64,000 nt of DNA from Dipteris shenzhenensis (lineage: Eukaryota; Polypodiophyta; Polypodiopsida; Gleicheniales). Within the stretch, counting starts at the first letter, position 1. Every line of letters starts with the position of its first letter. Below, in pieces: positions 43,366 to 55,018 of the stretch. Location of the stretch: NCBI GenBank assembly GCA_047967505.1, contig CM106540.1; one strand, given 5' to 3'. Position numbers and translations under genes: made by a program. Under the pieces are notes generated by a model. It ran no database searches and was not told where the DNA came from. It saw only the letters and a program-made list of their open reading frames with translations.

Positions 43366-46135
43366 CAAAATGATATACATCAGTAGATGCAACATAAAGT
43401 ACCTCCTATAAAAAGAAAAAAAAGTTTAATGTTAGACTTAAGTCTCTCCCTCCATGGGAGAAGCTAGGCGCACTTTGTAGTTTCTTCCGGGTAAGTCATG
43501 CAAGTCAAGAGAGGATGCAAATACCGAATGAAGAACTGGGCTTCGGCATCATAGAGTGGGTTAACATCCAAGCATCGGACATATCTCTGATGAGCTCAGG
43601 TATATTGAGAAGCAATAGTGCATCTTCACAATTTTTGTGATTGTTTCCTTGTTCGATTAACAGTGCATTAATAATAAGTCACAATTGGCTTTGAGCTTGC
43701 TTATGAAAGATCTTGCTCGAAGCTGAGATTTCAACTTCTATACAAGTGTGAATACTTGGTGTTTTATATTTGACGATATAGATGTAGAGCTAAGACGAAT
43801 AGAAGATGGCGATCATGAAGATCTGATGGGAATCAGTGCACAAGATAATCCGCAACATTTTGTAAGGGTAACATAGGAAAATGGTGGGCTTTCATTCAAT
43901 ACCTTGCCATCCTAAAAAATCAGTCCATAACAATGCACTCTAAGCCAACTGCCAAGCAAGAAAGATTGGTTAAAAGTTCCTTGGTCTACTGCTATTAGAG
44001 CATTTAGAACGACTTCTTGAATGTTCTTGCCTCCAATGCTACTGAGAACCACAACATTACACTGGTGCACTCACACCTAAGCCACCAACCCTTCGGTAGG
44101 AATCTCAAGCACTGGATGCGGCTTTTGTTTGGCTTTCTACTTGCTACGTAAACAAATAAGAGGGAAATATTTTGAAGCAAATTGATTAATTAATCTGAAT
44201 GCTATTAATTAATATGAATCACATGTCCTAATATCAATTAACCTAAGCTATCTAAGCTTTAATATATTATCTCAGAGTGCTCGCCCTCCCTCCCGCCCTC
44301 CCTCCTCCTCATATACTCACTTAAGGAGGCATTGCGAGGCTTCTAGACATTCTTGATTTTGGACATTCTTATGTTAATTGGGTCTAACCCAAAATTTCTC
44401 CATCACGGCCTTAGTTTAATCGTTCGCTTCACTCACTTCTAATTAATTGAATTTCCTTTTTTCAATGTCGTGGGCACCCACTCAGAGCATTCTATTTCTC
44501 TTATAAGTTGAAGCTTCCCACAACACAGATCTTGTACAAATTTTTGCGAGAACAGTAGAGACCCGATTCTTCAGAGGTCATGAAAGTATCGCAAGAGCAT
44601 CAAAAACAGATGATAGTGTAGAGGATAGCCAAAGCATTGCAGGCGCCCTGCAAAAGTAGCTCGCTCAGAATCGGAACTAAGCAAAGGCAGCATTGAAAGC
44701 CATTAGGGGATGGAATAGGTTTAGATCGGAATATGGGAGGAGGAGGACGGGGAGGCAAGAAGGACAGAGTTGCATAGATATTTAGGAGCAACCTAAACAA
44801 TATTTTATCATGGCAGATCGTTGTGATGAAGTGAATGCAAAATTTCAATGGATCTGTGAACCTAGAGACTTTTCTTGTTGCTACAAATTCTCCCATGAAT
44901 TCTTGGTCAATGAAAACGAGTTGCTCTCTAGCTTCATTTATGATGAGAAGCGTTTGTATGTATGCTTTTTGCTTTTTTGCATTTAAAAAGCATAGATATT
45001 TGAATAAAACCTTCATAATTGAAATTAATTAAAATTAATCTAAGGGCTTATATTTGTAACATGTGGCCCAAGGAGATGGAAGAAAACAAAAAGGTCTCTT
45101 TAGGCTGCCTACCATAAAGATTTGGCCTTTCACTAGGCTGTGCCTCTCCTCAGCTTCCACTGCCACTAAAGATCTCCCTGCTACTAGGGACCTGTAAACA
45201 CAAGTAGCAGTGATTTTTCTTGGCACTTTACCTCCATTTGTCCATTGGTTGACCTCCAAATTAATAGAGCTAATGCAATTTGACGGCCATGATTTTGGGA
45301 CTAATCTAAATACACGTCAGCCACTAAAAGGGCTTCATGAGCATTCAAGGAAAATTTCTCACGAATGAAATCAATAGTCTTTCATTTCCCTCTAAGACTT
45401 ATAGCATCCAAGACTCGTTGTTCTTAGCACACCACCCCTTCTTTTGATAGCTTTTAGCCCTCACAAGATCAACCCTTTCCCATGAAATGCCATCCTTTGA
45501 TACTTCCTGGCTTCATCAAATGTTTTTCCCTAGGCTGGCATCACCCCTTAGGCCCTCCCTTCTAAGAAAGTAGGGTCCAAACTCTTTACAAGCTGAATTT
45601 GGACTAAACACTTTATTCAACAAATTGGACTTTCTCGCTTTGTTTGGACTTTTTTTCTGAACTGGTCACCTCTGCTCAATATCACTTAGTAGACTCATAA
45701 ATTGGGTTTTTTGGGAACACTAGATTTGTAAGTTCCACATAATAAACCTAAAAATTCCCCAAGGTCATAAGTGGTTACCTCTACTCGATACATCATGGGT
45801 AAATTTGCAAAAAAATGGATCAGCCCCTCACAAATATGGTGACCTCTACTCGATACATCATGGGTAAATTTGCAAAAACATGGATCAGCCCCTCACAAAT
45901 ATGGTCTAATAAAACTTAAAATGTTATGACCTCCACTCAATATGAAATATATGGAAAGAGTTAGTTGAATTAAATACATAGGGGGTGTATAGATACACCA
46001 TTTGATTGTATTGAAAAATGCCAAATTAAATATATAGGGGGTGTATAGATACACCATTGGATCGAATACCATTTGTATAGATATACCATTTTTCAAGAAT
46101 AAGACATACAATATATTATCCTATGCTTCTAAATC
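43366..46135. other. No gene assigned; two small tandem duplications
   Basis: Tandem pairs lie at 45776-45905 (period 65 bp, ACCTCTACTCGATACATCAT) and about 45968-46090 (period ~60 bp, each with GGTGTATAGATACACC, a 7-bp inverted repeat). A minus-strand open frame of 138 codons (44600-45016) has no motif I can name and is partly proline-rich low complexity. I do not call it a gene. Confidence 0.4.
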
Positions 46136-46411
46136 TCATTCAGAGTCATCAGATTCTGGTATTGCATTTTGACTTGATGGGTTAAGCCTAACCAAATGAT
46201 GTTCAATATGTGCAAGGCTAGGATCAAGAATTGTGATACATTTTTCAACAGCCATGCTTCTTTTTATAACTTCGAGTCCTTGATTTCCAACAATGAATAA
46301 TGCTACTCACTTCCAACTCTGTCATGCCCTCTTTATTTGGAATCCATTCACATTTCTTTTGAAATCAACCCTCATATAGTTGTTTCACTGCGTATTTTTT
46401 GGGGAGACTAA

Positions 46412-47150
46412 TTAGGGGTTTGGTTCATACCATAAAGCTGTGAATGTAATAGGCATTCCCTTCAGATACCTTGCTTTATGAGCAGCCTTTTCCACCCAAA
46501 TTGGGCCACCTTGTTCATCTAACTCTAAATCTACATCAGATGCCCAAACAGCAACAAACATACCCTCTTCAATCTCATCAGATGGTACAAACTCTGGTAA
46601 GGGTTTATCCCCCTTTCCAACGTGGATCTCGGTGCCATAGCTTCTTCTGGCCAAAAAGATTCAGAGTATTCAATGCTCATTAAATTTTCTTATTTTTGTA
46701 AAGATTTGACAAGTGCCTCATTGACTTGATTATCTCCCCATTCTTTATTGCCTGCTCAGGATATTTTTCAATCATACTTTGAAGATGTTTAATAAAGGCA
46801 TCCAAGCCTTTCATTTCATCTACGTTAAGTGCTTTGTTCTTTGCAATAAAAAATCTTGTTTCCTCCAATGGAGTTATTCTCTTTAATAAAGCATATGGCT
46901 CATTCCATAAATGATCTCCATCCACTGAGTAGTGCTTCCATTGCGTCATTGGAATATCGTGATGCATGCTAAATCGGAAATAGTGTGGATTTGTGTGCCC
47001 TATTAATGCATCATCTTCCCCTTTTAAATGTGGCTCTTTGGAATGCCCTCTAATCTACCATTCTCTCCAAGATAGCCACTTCTGATTCCTCCTTTTGAGA
47101 GCCTCCAATTTTTTTCCCAATTCGAGACATCTTGTCCTCCAATGTTAGAA
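46412..47150 (-). pseudogene. Decayed coding region of unknown family, minus strand
   Basis: Reading down from about 47150, the minus strand gives a helical segment with 'LEDKMSRIGKK', then 'GEDDALIGHTNPHYFRFSMH', then 'DIPMTQWKHYSVDGDHLWNE' and 'EMKGLDAFIKHLQSMIEKYP', stopping at 46680. After a frameshift it continues 'GTEIHVGKGDKPLPEFVPSD' to 'FVAVWASDVDLELDEQGGPI' and ends 'TALWYEPNP' at 46412. One TAG (about 47048) and at least two shifts break it. The composition is that of a real protein. The FVAV...WV.K...WYEP ending faintly recalls small barrel (BAH or Tudor-like) domains; that is inference. No function is claimed. Confidence 0.45.
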
Positions 47151-47334
47151 CATCCCTTTACTGTAACTCGCCAAAGATAACACTAAATATTTGATTTATG
47201 TCTTCATGTGTATGACTGACAAGAAGAAAAACAACTTCCACTTCTTTAAATATTTTCAAACCAACCAACATAGAGCATAAACCAAATATATATCTATTCT
47301 TGTTTTCTCTCCAGTGGTTATCAGCCTGTATACA

Positions 47335-47664
47335 TGTTAGAACATGAAGTCAAAGTGAGTGTTTCTAGTATGTTTTATTGAGTTCTAGAGTAGTACTAGA
47401 CTACTTTATATCCTAGTGTGCCACATGTCACTATGGGACTTATCCCATATACATATGATACCTAGAGTTTGTTTGCCTATTTTATAAATGCATTGTACTT
47501 GTCTAGTCTTGTCATATCAGTCAACATCAAGCTTTATCTACATGTGAGTATTTTGGTTATTGTTGCCTTGCACTTGTACTTTCTTTCCATTTTCATTCTG
47601 CTCTCCATCTTTCCATTCCATTCCTAGTGTTAGAGTGATGCTCCCCTCTCCACATGTCTCTTCA
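47335..47664 (+). repeat. 5' LTR
   Basis: It begins TGTTAGAACATGAAGTC and ends CATGTCTCTTCA (TG...CA). It shares CTAGAGTAGTACTAGACTAC and GGGACTTATCCCATATACAT with the 3' LTR. GGGACTTATCCC within it is itself an imperfect palindrome. Confidence 0.88.
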
Positions 47665-49392
47665 TGTTGTATCAGAGCCTCCATTTGTAGGCTTTCCCTT
47701 TCTCCATAGCTCATTCTTGAGGATGAGGAAGGCCTGCAAATGGAAGGCTACTCTCTCCTCCATGATTGAGCTCCCCTTCCCTCCACCTGAGCCTCTCCGA
47801 GTGAAGATGATGCATTAGAGAGGAAGATTTGAGCTCTCCACCAACATTTGGCTTCACTGACATTGAAGATGGAGACTTGAAGATGACTTCTTCACCACCA
47901 TTGGAGCTGCTGTTGCTCACGCTTCTACCCTTGCTATCAGCCTCGGGATTCTAGCCAGCCAAATCTACTGATTCCACCTCAGTTCTAGCTGCTCCTATCC
48001 TTGGGATTGTTGCCTCTACCCACACTGCCCTGCCCGCTACCTCCTCTCCGCACACTGCTTCTCCTCTATGCATTGCTACTTCTCCTACCCGCTACCTCTT
48101 GCCCACGTTGCCTCATGCTCGTGTTGCATCTGCTGTCCATGTACCGGCCCTCGGGATTGATGCTTCTCCTGCCCTTGAAATCTGTGCCATTTGTACTGTG
48201 TGACTTGCTTTCTCGCACGACGTCCGCTGCCTTGCTCTTGCATCGAATCCAGCTACACCACTGCCTAGTAAGGGGATTCATTTTGGAATGCACCACTGAT
48301 CTGCAAGAGCCCAAAATCTACAAAAACCCTACAATTTGCCTTGATTTTTTGCCCTATTTTTGGGAAAAATCTAGGGATTTTCTGATCTGAGGGTTCCTAA
48401 CTGTTGAAGTAACACTTTGCTACCAAAAATTTTGAAAAGCCCCAAAATTTTCAAAACCCTAATTTTTTGCTAAACCCATTTTTTGCAAATTTAGGGCTTT
48501 TCTAATTTCTGTATCCCTTTAGCTCTATTGAAGCCCCCAGCATGTAAATCATTTGGGGATTTCCAAATTCATGTAAATTTATCACTATTTTGCCCATTCA
48601 CTTGGGAATTTTGCCTCATTTGGGCATAAGTGCTCAAATTTGAGCCTCCACCCCGAGATTCCTTATTTGATCGGTTCTTGAGGTACTTCGCATTGATCGA
48701 CTTTCTGATTGCTCATGGTACCGCCTATACATTGACTTTTGGGTGACTCTCACTTTGACATGTTGAGAGTCATGCGGTGATCGCTCCGCGAGTTGTTCCC
48801 ATGAGCTTCATCGACATCTTTAGGGGGCATTCTTCCCATATATTAGGAAGAATGTGCACACTTGCGTGCAACAACTATGCGGAGGACATCTCTTAAACAA
48901 AGAGAATTTTTATTTATGCTATAGCTTGATGTATTTTGGGGTCCTCTGCCTTGGGTAGTCCCCCTAAAACGATATGTATTGAGTTTGGATTTCATTGAGT
49001 CTATAAAAGTACTCAGCCTTCGATAGTCCTCCTAAATTGATGTTATTTCACTTCTTGAGTTGTGTGTTACTTCTTACCCAATTTAACGTCATGAAGCCAG
49101 AGGGGATGTACTGTGGGAGCCATGTATTGGCTTTGATAGGATCTCATTTTGCTCCAGTTTTCTAGACCATTGATTTGTTCATGCATCCATGCTTGATGAG
49201 CCTTTGAGCCATGCTTGATGAGCCTATGAGTCATTTGTACCATGCTCACTAGTCTTTGAGCCATGCTCACTTGCCTCTGAGATTGTATACTAAACCATGT
49301 CTAGTTCTGACTAGGAGGTTAGTAGTCCGTCATTGTCATGTTCTATGCTTGGTTCCATTCCAGTAGTCTCTCACCTTGCCTTCATGGGGGGA

Positions 49393-49728
49393 TTTCAGAA
49401 CATGAAGTCAAAGTGAGTGTTTATAGTGTGTTTTATTGAGTTCTAGAGTAGTACTAGACTACTTTATATCCTAGTGTGACACATGTCACTATGGGACTTA
49501 TCCCATATACATATGACACCTAGAGTGTGCGTGCCTATTCTATAAAGGCATTGTTCTTGTCTAGTCTTGTCATATCAGTCAACATCAAGCTTTATCTATA
49601 TCTACATGTGAGTATTTTGGTTATTGTTGCCTTGCACTTGTACTTTCTTTCCAGTTTCATTATGCTTTCCATCTTTCCATTCCGTTCCTAGTGTTAGAGT
49701 GATGCTCCCCTCTCCACATGTCCCTTCA
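49393..49728 (+). repeat. 3' LTR
   Basis: Matches 47335-47664 with about 15-20 differences by eye, including a 6-bp duplication (TATCTATATCTACATG against TATCTACATG). The first bases have decayed (TTTCAG for TGTTAG). Confidence 0.88.
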
Positions 49729-49924
49729 ATATGCAAGGTGCAAGGTAAACATCCACGTGCATCTGTAACCTTCCGTATTGCTTTCATGATGGATGTTGCC
49801 ACTTGGTTACTATCGTGTTCATGCAAGAAATCAATCCATACATCGCAAAAGAGTCAAAATCCATGTACTTATATTAACTCCACATGCAAGTTGTATGAAA
49901 ATACCAGGAATGCTAAAATGCCAT

Positions 49925-50424
49925 TTGCAGGCAATGTCACTCTCCGTCCAATGAAGTTTGTGAGGAGTTTGTGAGACTTCTAGAAGATGATCCTCAATTG
50001 AAGGAAGTCACATTTCAAAAGCGTGGAGATTTTCTCAAAGCCTTCAAAGAGTTTAAAGATAGTGACTTTGCTTGTGAAGCTGATCGCTACCAAAGTAGAT
50101 ATGGTAATGACATCAAGAAGAGATATATGCTCACAAAGAACAGGTTCCTTTGATAGATGCAGGTTTGAGTCCATTGATGGGAAACACTTTTGCAAAGCTT
50201 GTAGAATCGCTCTTGAAGAGGGCCAAAAAGGAAACTTGAATCACATTGAGTATCTACAAAAGTTTCAATGGGTCATCTGTTACATATGCTTATTTAATGA
50301 TGACTCAAAATATATTCTCGAATCCGAAAGGTTGAATCTGGTTCCATTGACTATTAGGAAAAACTCAACTCTCTTCGAGATCCTAACAAAGGCAACGGAG
50401 TTATGGATCAACCACAAACAGTAA
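49925..50424 (+). pseudogene. Unknown gene relic, block A (cysteine-pair region)
   Basis: I do not recognise the family. The first frame reads 'EDDPQLKEVTFQKRGDFLKA' and 'DIKKRYMLTKN'. A one-base shift near 50140 leads to 'FESIDGKHFCKACRIALEEG' and 'WVICYICLFNDD', then 'ELWINHKQ' and a stop at 50422-50424. The pairs C-x2-C ('FCKAC') and C-x2-C ('ICYIC') about 38 residues apart could bind a metal. It is the first of several blocks on the same strand with protein-like composition that run to 53.3 kb. Confidence 0.45.
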
Positions 50425-50662
50425 AGGGAAGGAGACCTACCGCTGAATACAATATGAAGCGGACTCATTTTTACAGATGCTTGAAGGGCCTAGTGAATGA
50501 TACACAGTTAGGTGTGTAGGACTTTACTTGCATAGTGTTCCATGAGGAGTCAATATTTTAGATATCATTGTATGTTTGTAAAGCATATGAAGTAGGAAAT
50601 ATATCCTACGAGGCACCAGATCATGTGGTAGCTTTAAGAAAAACAACAATAAAGAAACTCTC

Positions 50663-51675
50663 TATTGTTTGGTGGAGACCATTATGGTACATGTCCCAGA
50701 TGAAATAACGAAGGATGTATGTCAATAGTTGCTTGATGGTGACTGCTTCTTTGGGAAGAAGAGAAAGCATAGTCACTTGGATGAAGTAGTCACCAGAATG
50801 GTCAGAAGCGAAGTTGCTTTATCGGTTGTAATGTTTTTATTGAATTCAGATCAAGAGTTGGCTGGCAAAGGTGGCTGTAATTTTTTTATTGAATTTAGAT
50901 CAAGAGTTGGCTTGCAAAGTTGGCTGTTATGTTTTTATTGAATTTAGATCAATAGTTGGCTAGCAAAGTTGCTAATGTGCATAAGCATAAAGTCCTTGGT
51001 CTTGGTCAAATGATTGACAAGTTGTGGACCAAAAAGTGGGTGTGTTCATTAGATGCGGATGGCACTCCAACAAAGGATGCAAGAAGAAAGATGCCAAAGA
51101 TTCTAGAAAAAGAGTATGCAGAGATTAAGAAGAATACCTTGGTGCTAAGCTTGCAAAGTACTATAGCAGCAGCTGGTTCAACCTTCAGCTTCTCCTATAA
51201 CATCCTCTTATCAAAGGAGGATACAAAATCTATACGCGTCAATGGCATTGATACAGAGCGCTTCATGGAAATGAGTGGTGATGCTTGGGATAAGCCATGC
51301 GTGTTTATCGTGGATGAGTTGCAAGACTTTGGAGTGGCGGGGATAGTTGACCTTGTAAAGTTTATCATACACAGCCCTTTGGAAGACAAGAAAAGATCAG
51401 TGCTGGGCATGTTCATGTCAAAAGCACAAAGGGATTCCATCTTTGCTAGTTTGACATCCTTTGGATATCCACTTATAAAAATCTTTCATGGTGCAGTGTT
51501 GCGCTATGACTTGATCATGCTAGAAGGCAGAGGTATTCAAGTCTTGAATCCATACTTGATTTGCTTCTTCAATAGGCATGGCAGTCCTTTAATTCAACTT
51601 TATGTAAACCCTATGGAGTTTTATTACAAAGAGGAAGAAAAGCATAACCTAGATGCATCAATGGTGGACTATTGA
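50663..51675 (+). pseudogene. Unknown gene relic, block B (possible methyltransferase-like fold)
   Basis: The frame 'MVHVPDEITKDVCQ' (one TAG at 50728) runs through 'GKKRKHSHLDEVVTRMVRSE' to 'FLLNSDQELA', is interrupted by a triplicated ~50-bp repeat, and resumes 'KVANVHKHKVLGLGQMIDKL'. It then stays open for about 235 codons to 51675. The order 'SFSYNILLS', 'DAWDKP', a helical region and 'RSVLGMFMSKAQRDSIFASL' then 'SFGYPLI' loosely follows amino-methyltransferases (DPPYN, a WDK.. loop, then a strand and a helix with GF). The key D-P-P-Y residues are not present, so any such enzyme would be degenerate. The fold is inferred and uncertain. Confidence 0.4.
50829..50970 (+). repeat. Three-copy tandem repeat, ~50 bp, inside block B
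   Basis: The words TTTTTATTGAATTCAGATCA, TTTTTATTGAATTTAGATCA (twice) with AGAGTTGGCTGGCAAAG-type endings recur at about 50-bp spacing. Removing the extra units restores a sensible protein join (QELA to KVANVH), so the amplification came after the coding sequence. Confidence 0.8.
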
Positions 51676-51786
51676 AAGCCAAAGCACCCTAAATTGATAG
51701 ATAAGATGGTATCCCACCTATTGAATGATGGATGGATGGTAGCATTGTATCGAATGAGATAAAGTTCTAAGGTGACTTAGACACTG

Positions 51787-52308
51787 ATGACTCTAGTGCA
51801 AGTAATGAGAAGGTGGATAGCTCTTCATCTAGTGGGGATCACATCCTTGAACTACGCACGAAGAGGAATCTTGACTGATTTTGTATTAGAGAGAGCAAAG
51901 GAGGTTCCACTTGTCATACGAGAGGGCCAGAGGCAAGAAGTAGTGCACTATGTTGAAGGCAAAGGGAAGGCTACAGAAGTGGAAAGTGTAGAGAAATTAA
52001 AACCCCGTAAGCGATCCAAAGTCTTAGATGAAGGCCAGGGAAGTGGAGCAACTGGGATATTAAGCAAAGAGACTAAAATTGAAAGCGGGAAGAGTGGCGA
52101 GGATCCCAACCCTCCAGGTCAAGAAAATGGAGCAAGTGGGATACTAAGCAAAGAGCCTAAGCCTGAAAGCTTAAAGAGTGGCGAGGATCCTAATCCTCCA
52201 GAGAAGACTGGTGAGGACCCTAATCCTCCAGAGCACCTAGAGCAGCCTATTAGTCAGGACCCTAGTAGTCAAGGGCTTGTGCTTGGTACTCAAGAGAAAG
52301 AGCTTTAA
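51787..52308 (+). pseudogene. Unknown gene relic, block C (repetitive hydrophilic tail)
   Basis: The frame is open for 173 codons and lies 111 bp after block B, with two nonsense codons and a frameshift between them. After 'WIALHLVGITSLNYARRGIL' it becomes charged and repetitive: an 84-bp unit (starting near 52042 and 52126) encodes 'GILSKE.K.ES.KSGEDPNP' twice, and 'GEDPNPPE' recurs a third time. It ends at TAA (52306-52308). This looks like the disordered C-terminus of the block B protein. Confidence 0.45.
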
Positions 52309-52720
52309 ATATTCAATGTAAAAGAGATTTTGGAATAAAATAATGTATTTTGTATTAGTCAGGACTTTCTAGAAAGGGCCTATGCTTGGTACTAAGAGCA
52401 AGAGCTTTAAATATTCAATGTAAAAGAAATTTTGGAATTAAATAATGTATTTTGTATTAGTCACTTTGGTCGATGATGTGATTATTAGGAAATATTAAAT
52501 GTGTGATGAGCAAAATATATTTGTAACCTTTCAATTCCAAGTATTGATTCCCAATGCTCCAATCACTAAAAGTAGAGCATTCACTTCCAAGTATCTATTG
52601 CCAATGCCTCCAAGTATCTATTCCCAATGCTTCACTCACTGAAAGTAGAGAATTCTTAATGCTCCATTCACTAAAAGTAGAGCATACACTTTCAAGTATC
52701 GATTCCCAATGCTCCATTGA
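52299..52720 (+). repeat. Two adjacent tandem-repeat patches
   Basis: GAGCTTTAAATATTCAATGT starts at 52300 and 52402 (period 102 bp), each followed by TAATGTATTTTGTATTAGTC. From about 52540 to 52720, words such as TCCAAGTAT.GATTCCCAATG and CACTAAAAGTAGAGCAT recur three to four times at about 40-75 bp spacing. Confidence 0.8.
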
Positions 52721-52928
52721 CTTTATTCTGAACCTTTCTCTTTACACTCACCCATCCTCATCTCCTCTAAGCGAATACACTTGGGTGCTCACTAACTCTC
52801 TCATTCTCTCTCTATTTATTCTCTCCACTTCACTGCCTCCAAATTGAGGTAGTGAAGTATTCCTCCATCCTAGTCCTTTGCAAACACTTTCTTCTTCCAT
52901 CTCCCTGCCCATGGATGTATAACATATC

Positions 52929-53323
52929 ATAGAAGATGTGGATTCAGGAATTAATAGTTTTAAAGAATGGATTGCTGATCAATCAGTAAAGAGAGAGGCC
53001 AAAATTCGCCAAGGCTCTCCATTGACACAGATGGAGAGAGGGGAATTTGATGCACAGAGGCGCGCAGAGAGGGAGGAGACTCTAAAGATAGCAGATAGCG
53101 AAAGACTTTTATGAAATATTATAAAATCACGACAAGATCTGTTAGACTTCTTAAGTAACCTTCGTTATCGCAGCTCTTGGTATGGGCAATTTAATGCAGA
53201 TGCTGAAGAAACCTCACAAAGAAATTATCAAGAAACAATCTGTGACTGCTTGAATTTCTTTCTTCATTGTAATTATATCGAGGATACAAACGTGGAGTCA
53301 GTGGAAGAGTTGATTGCTGAGTA
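52929..53323 (+). pseudogene. Unknown gene relic, block D
   Basis: One frame with a single stop (TGA at 53112-53114) reads 'HIIEDVDSGINSFKEWIADQ', then a charged helix 'MERGEFDAQRRAEREETLKI', then 'SRQDLLDFLSNLRYRSSWYG' and 'ETICDCLNFFLHCNYIEDTN', ending at TAG. Codon-by-codon sense over about 130 residues makes a former gene likely. I do not recognise it. It may be an independent gene or the last exon of blocks A-C. Confidence 0.4.
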
Positions 53324-53512
53324 GATAAAGGAGACTAATGATGAAATCTTCTAGTCTTCATAAGATATCGACGTCCTCGTGACATGCTACTGTATAGAAG
53401 GCGCGCCATCTCTTGATAGTTCTTCTTGTATCAGTTGCGTGTGTCGCAGCTTCACCTTAGAAACTCATAGTTCATCTATGTGATGAGTTTATTATTTTAC
53501 ACAATCCGTCAT

Positions 53513-53885
53513 GACCTGTGTGGTCTCAGCCTGTGTGGCACCATATCTCAACCTGTGTGGTCTCGACCTGTGTGGCAATATATCTCGACCTTTGTGGTCT
53601 CGACCTATGTGGCATAATATCTCACCTGTGTGGTCTCGGCTTGTGTGGCATTATATCTCGACCTTTGTGGTCTTGGCTTGTGTGGTCTATAATAGTATAG
53701 TTGATTATATTTTTTTGTATTCTCTGCAACAAGCCTAGTGGGGCTGAGCAGATCATATTAGAATTTTTATATCTCAACCTTTGTGGTCTCGGCCTGTGTG
53801 GTTTGTAATAGTATAGTTCATAATATTATTTTGTATTGTTTTCATTTAGCCTAGTGGGGCTGAGCAAATCATATTAGAATTTCAA
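53513..53885 (+). repeat. Minisatellite: ~42-bp units, then a ~110-bp duplication
   Basis: CCTGTGTGGTCTC, CCTTTGTGGTCTCG and similar words alternate with GTGTGGCA.(T/A)ATATCTC, about four to five units over 53513-53690. A larger block with GTAATAGTATAG or CTATAATAGTATAG and AGCCTAGTGGGGCTGAGCA then occurs twice (about 53675-53765 and 53775-53885). Non-coding. Confidence 0.88.
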
Positions 53886-54255
53886 GTATATTTTGTTTTG
53901 AGTGGCAAATTCTTATCATGTGTGGCTCTTATGGTAGGGTGTATTTCTACACCAAGACGGTATATATGTAGTTGGTATTTTCATTAAAAACTGCATTAGG
54001 AGTGTATTTGGGATTTTGGTCTTTTCTTTACTCCAGTTTTGAAATTGGACTTTGAACAAGTCCTTTTTTTTTAAATATAGTGTTACTAGCAATAGCCTCT
54101 AAGTCATATACTTTCAGCGGGAACCATGAAGAAAGCTTGTCATACCATGATAAATCCCTCAAATGTCTACCTACACACCTATCAAAGGGGCCTTGTACTC
54201 CAATAGAAGATTTTCAAATCCTCCCATGAAATATAATGAAATCTTAATTTATCCT
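53886..54255. other. No gene seen
   Basis: AT-rich DNA between the minisatellite and the LINE RT relic, with no feature I can support. Confidence 0.4.
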
Positions 54256-54261
54256 CTTCCT

Positions 54262-55010
54262 CTAACTAGAGAAATATACAAAATCGTTTTGCCTAGTAGG
54301 CTCTTCTTGAGGTTCCATACTGAGGCAATATAAGTTGTGGCTTATGATAATACACATACAATAACCAAGGTCGTGCCATCCCCATAACTTTTCCTTCAAA
54401 CTTTTTATAAACCAATAGAAATGCCACCTTAGTGTAATGCCTAGGCCTAATGGGGAACGCAAGTATCTAACCATAAAACCTTTGGCAATCCACCTAATCA
54501 GAAGATTAGCCACCTAGCTTTGTGGCAACTTCTCTAGGCTATATAGCAAACACAAAGCCTTATAAAACTTGGCTAAAATGCCAAAAAAAATCCACCTTGT
54601 AATCTTATATTCTCCCAACATCACCATCGTGTCATCAGCAGCAACAGAAAGCTATGATATAAACCGATTGCTTGAGGGCAAGGCCACACCCTTGATTGTA
54701 CCATCAACATGACCCTTTTTCAACAACCCATGCATAGGAGTAGTACATGTTGAAAACAATGGTGGAGCAAGTGGAGTCCCTTGTCTTATCAATCTATTGA
54801 GCTTGAATTGTCCTACTATCAGTCCATTAAGGCATATATGTTTTGACTATGCGAGTAAACCAAATCCCAAGTAGTGAGCACATCGCATATAAAATCCCAC
54901 CTAATGTGGTCATAATCAGGGAGTCCAGAACATCGCATATAAAATCCCACCTAATGTGGTCATAATCAGGTAGTCCAGCACATCGCATATAAATTCCCAC
55001 CGAATGTGGT
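54262..55010 (-). pseudogene. LINE reverse-transcriptase relic, minus strand
   Basis: From high to low coordinates the minus strand reads 'YDHIRWEFICDVL' (about 54920-55010, repeated), 'LIRQGTPLAPPLFS' (about 54765-54810), 'DGTIKGVALPSSNRF' and 'AADDTMVML' (about 54615-54645), then 'YLRSPLGLGITLRWHFYWFI' and 'LKEKLWGW'. These are the YDR..W.FL, RQG.PLAPLLF, ADDT and YLG.P.G motifs of LINE RT in correct order. It has many stops. It is too diverged to pair with the LINE at 30-36 kb. Confidence 0.8.
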
Positions 55011-55018
55011 CATAATCA
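54877..55018. repeat. Three-copy 50-bp tandem repeat inside the LINE RT relic
   Basis: CATCGCATATAAAATCCCAC starts at 54881, 54931 and 54981 (the last with one change), each followed by TGTGGTCATAATCA. The first two units are almost identical. It amplifies the YDHIRW.FICDVL coding block. Confidence 0.92.

Larger units (their letters stand above)
47335..49728 (+). mobile_element. Non-autonomous LTR retrotransposon without visible gag or pol
   Basis: LTRs of about 330 bp (47335-47664 and 49393-49728) agree closely along their whole length. After the first comes TTGTATCAGAGCC (47669-47681), an initiator-Met-tRNA primer site. Before the second is a purine tract GGGGGGA (about 49386-49392). The 1.7-kb interior shows no Gag, protease, integrase or RT motifs, so movement would depend on another element's proteins. 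5-bp target duplications are not clear (ATACA against ATATG). Confidence 0.85.

Noticed and set aside
44600-45016. 138-codon minus-strand open frame
   Set aside because: Partly proline-rich low complexity, no recognisable domain, and no neighbouring signals that support a gene.
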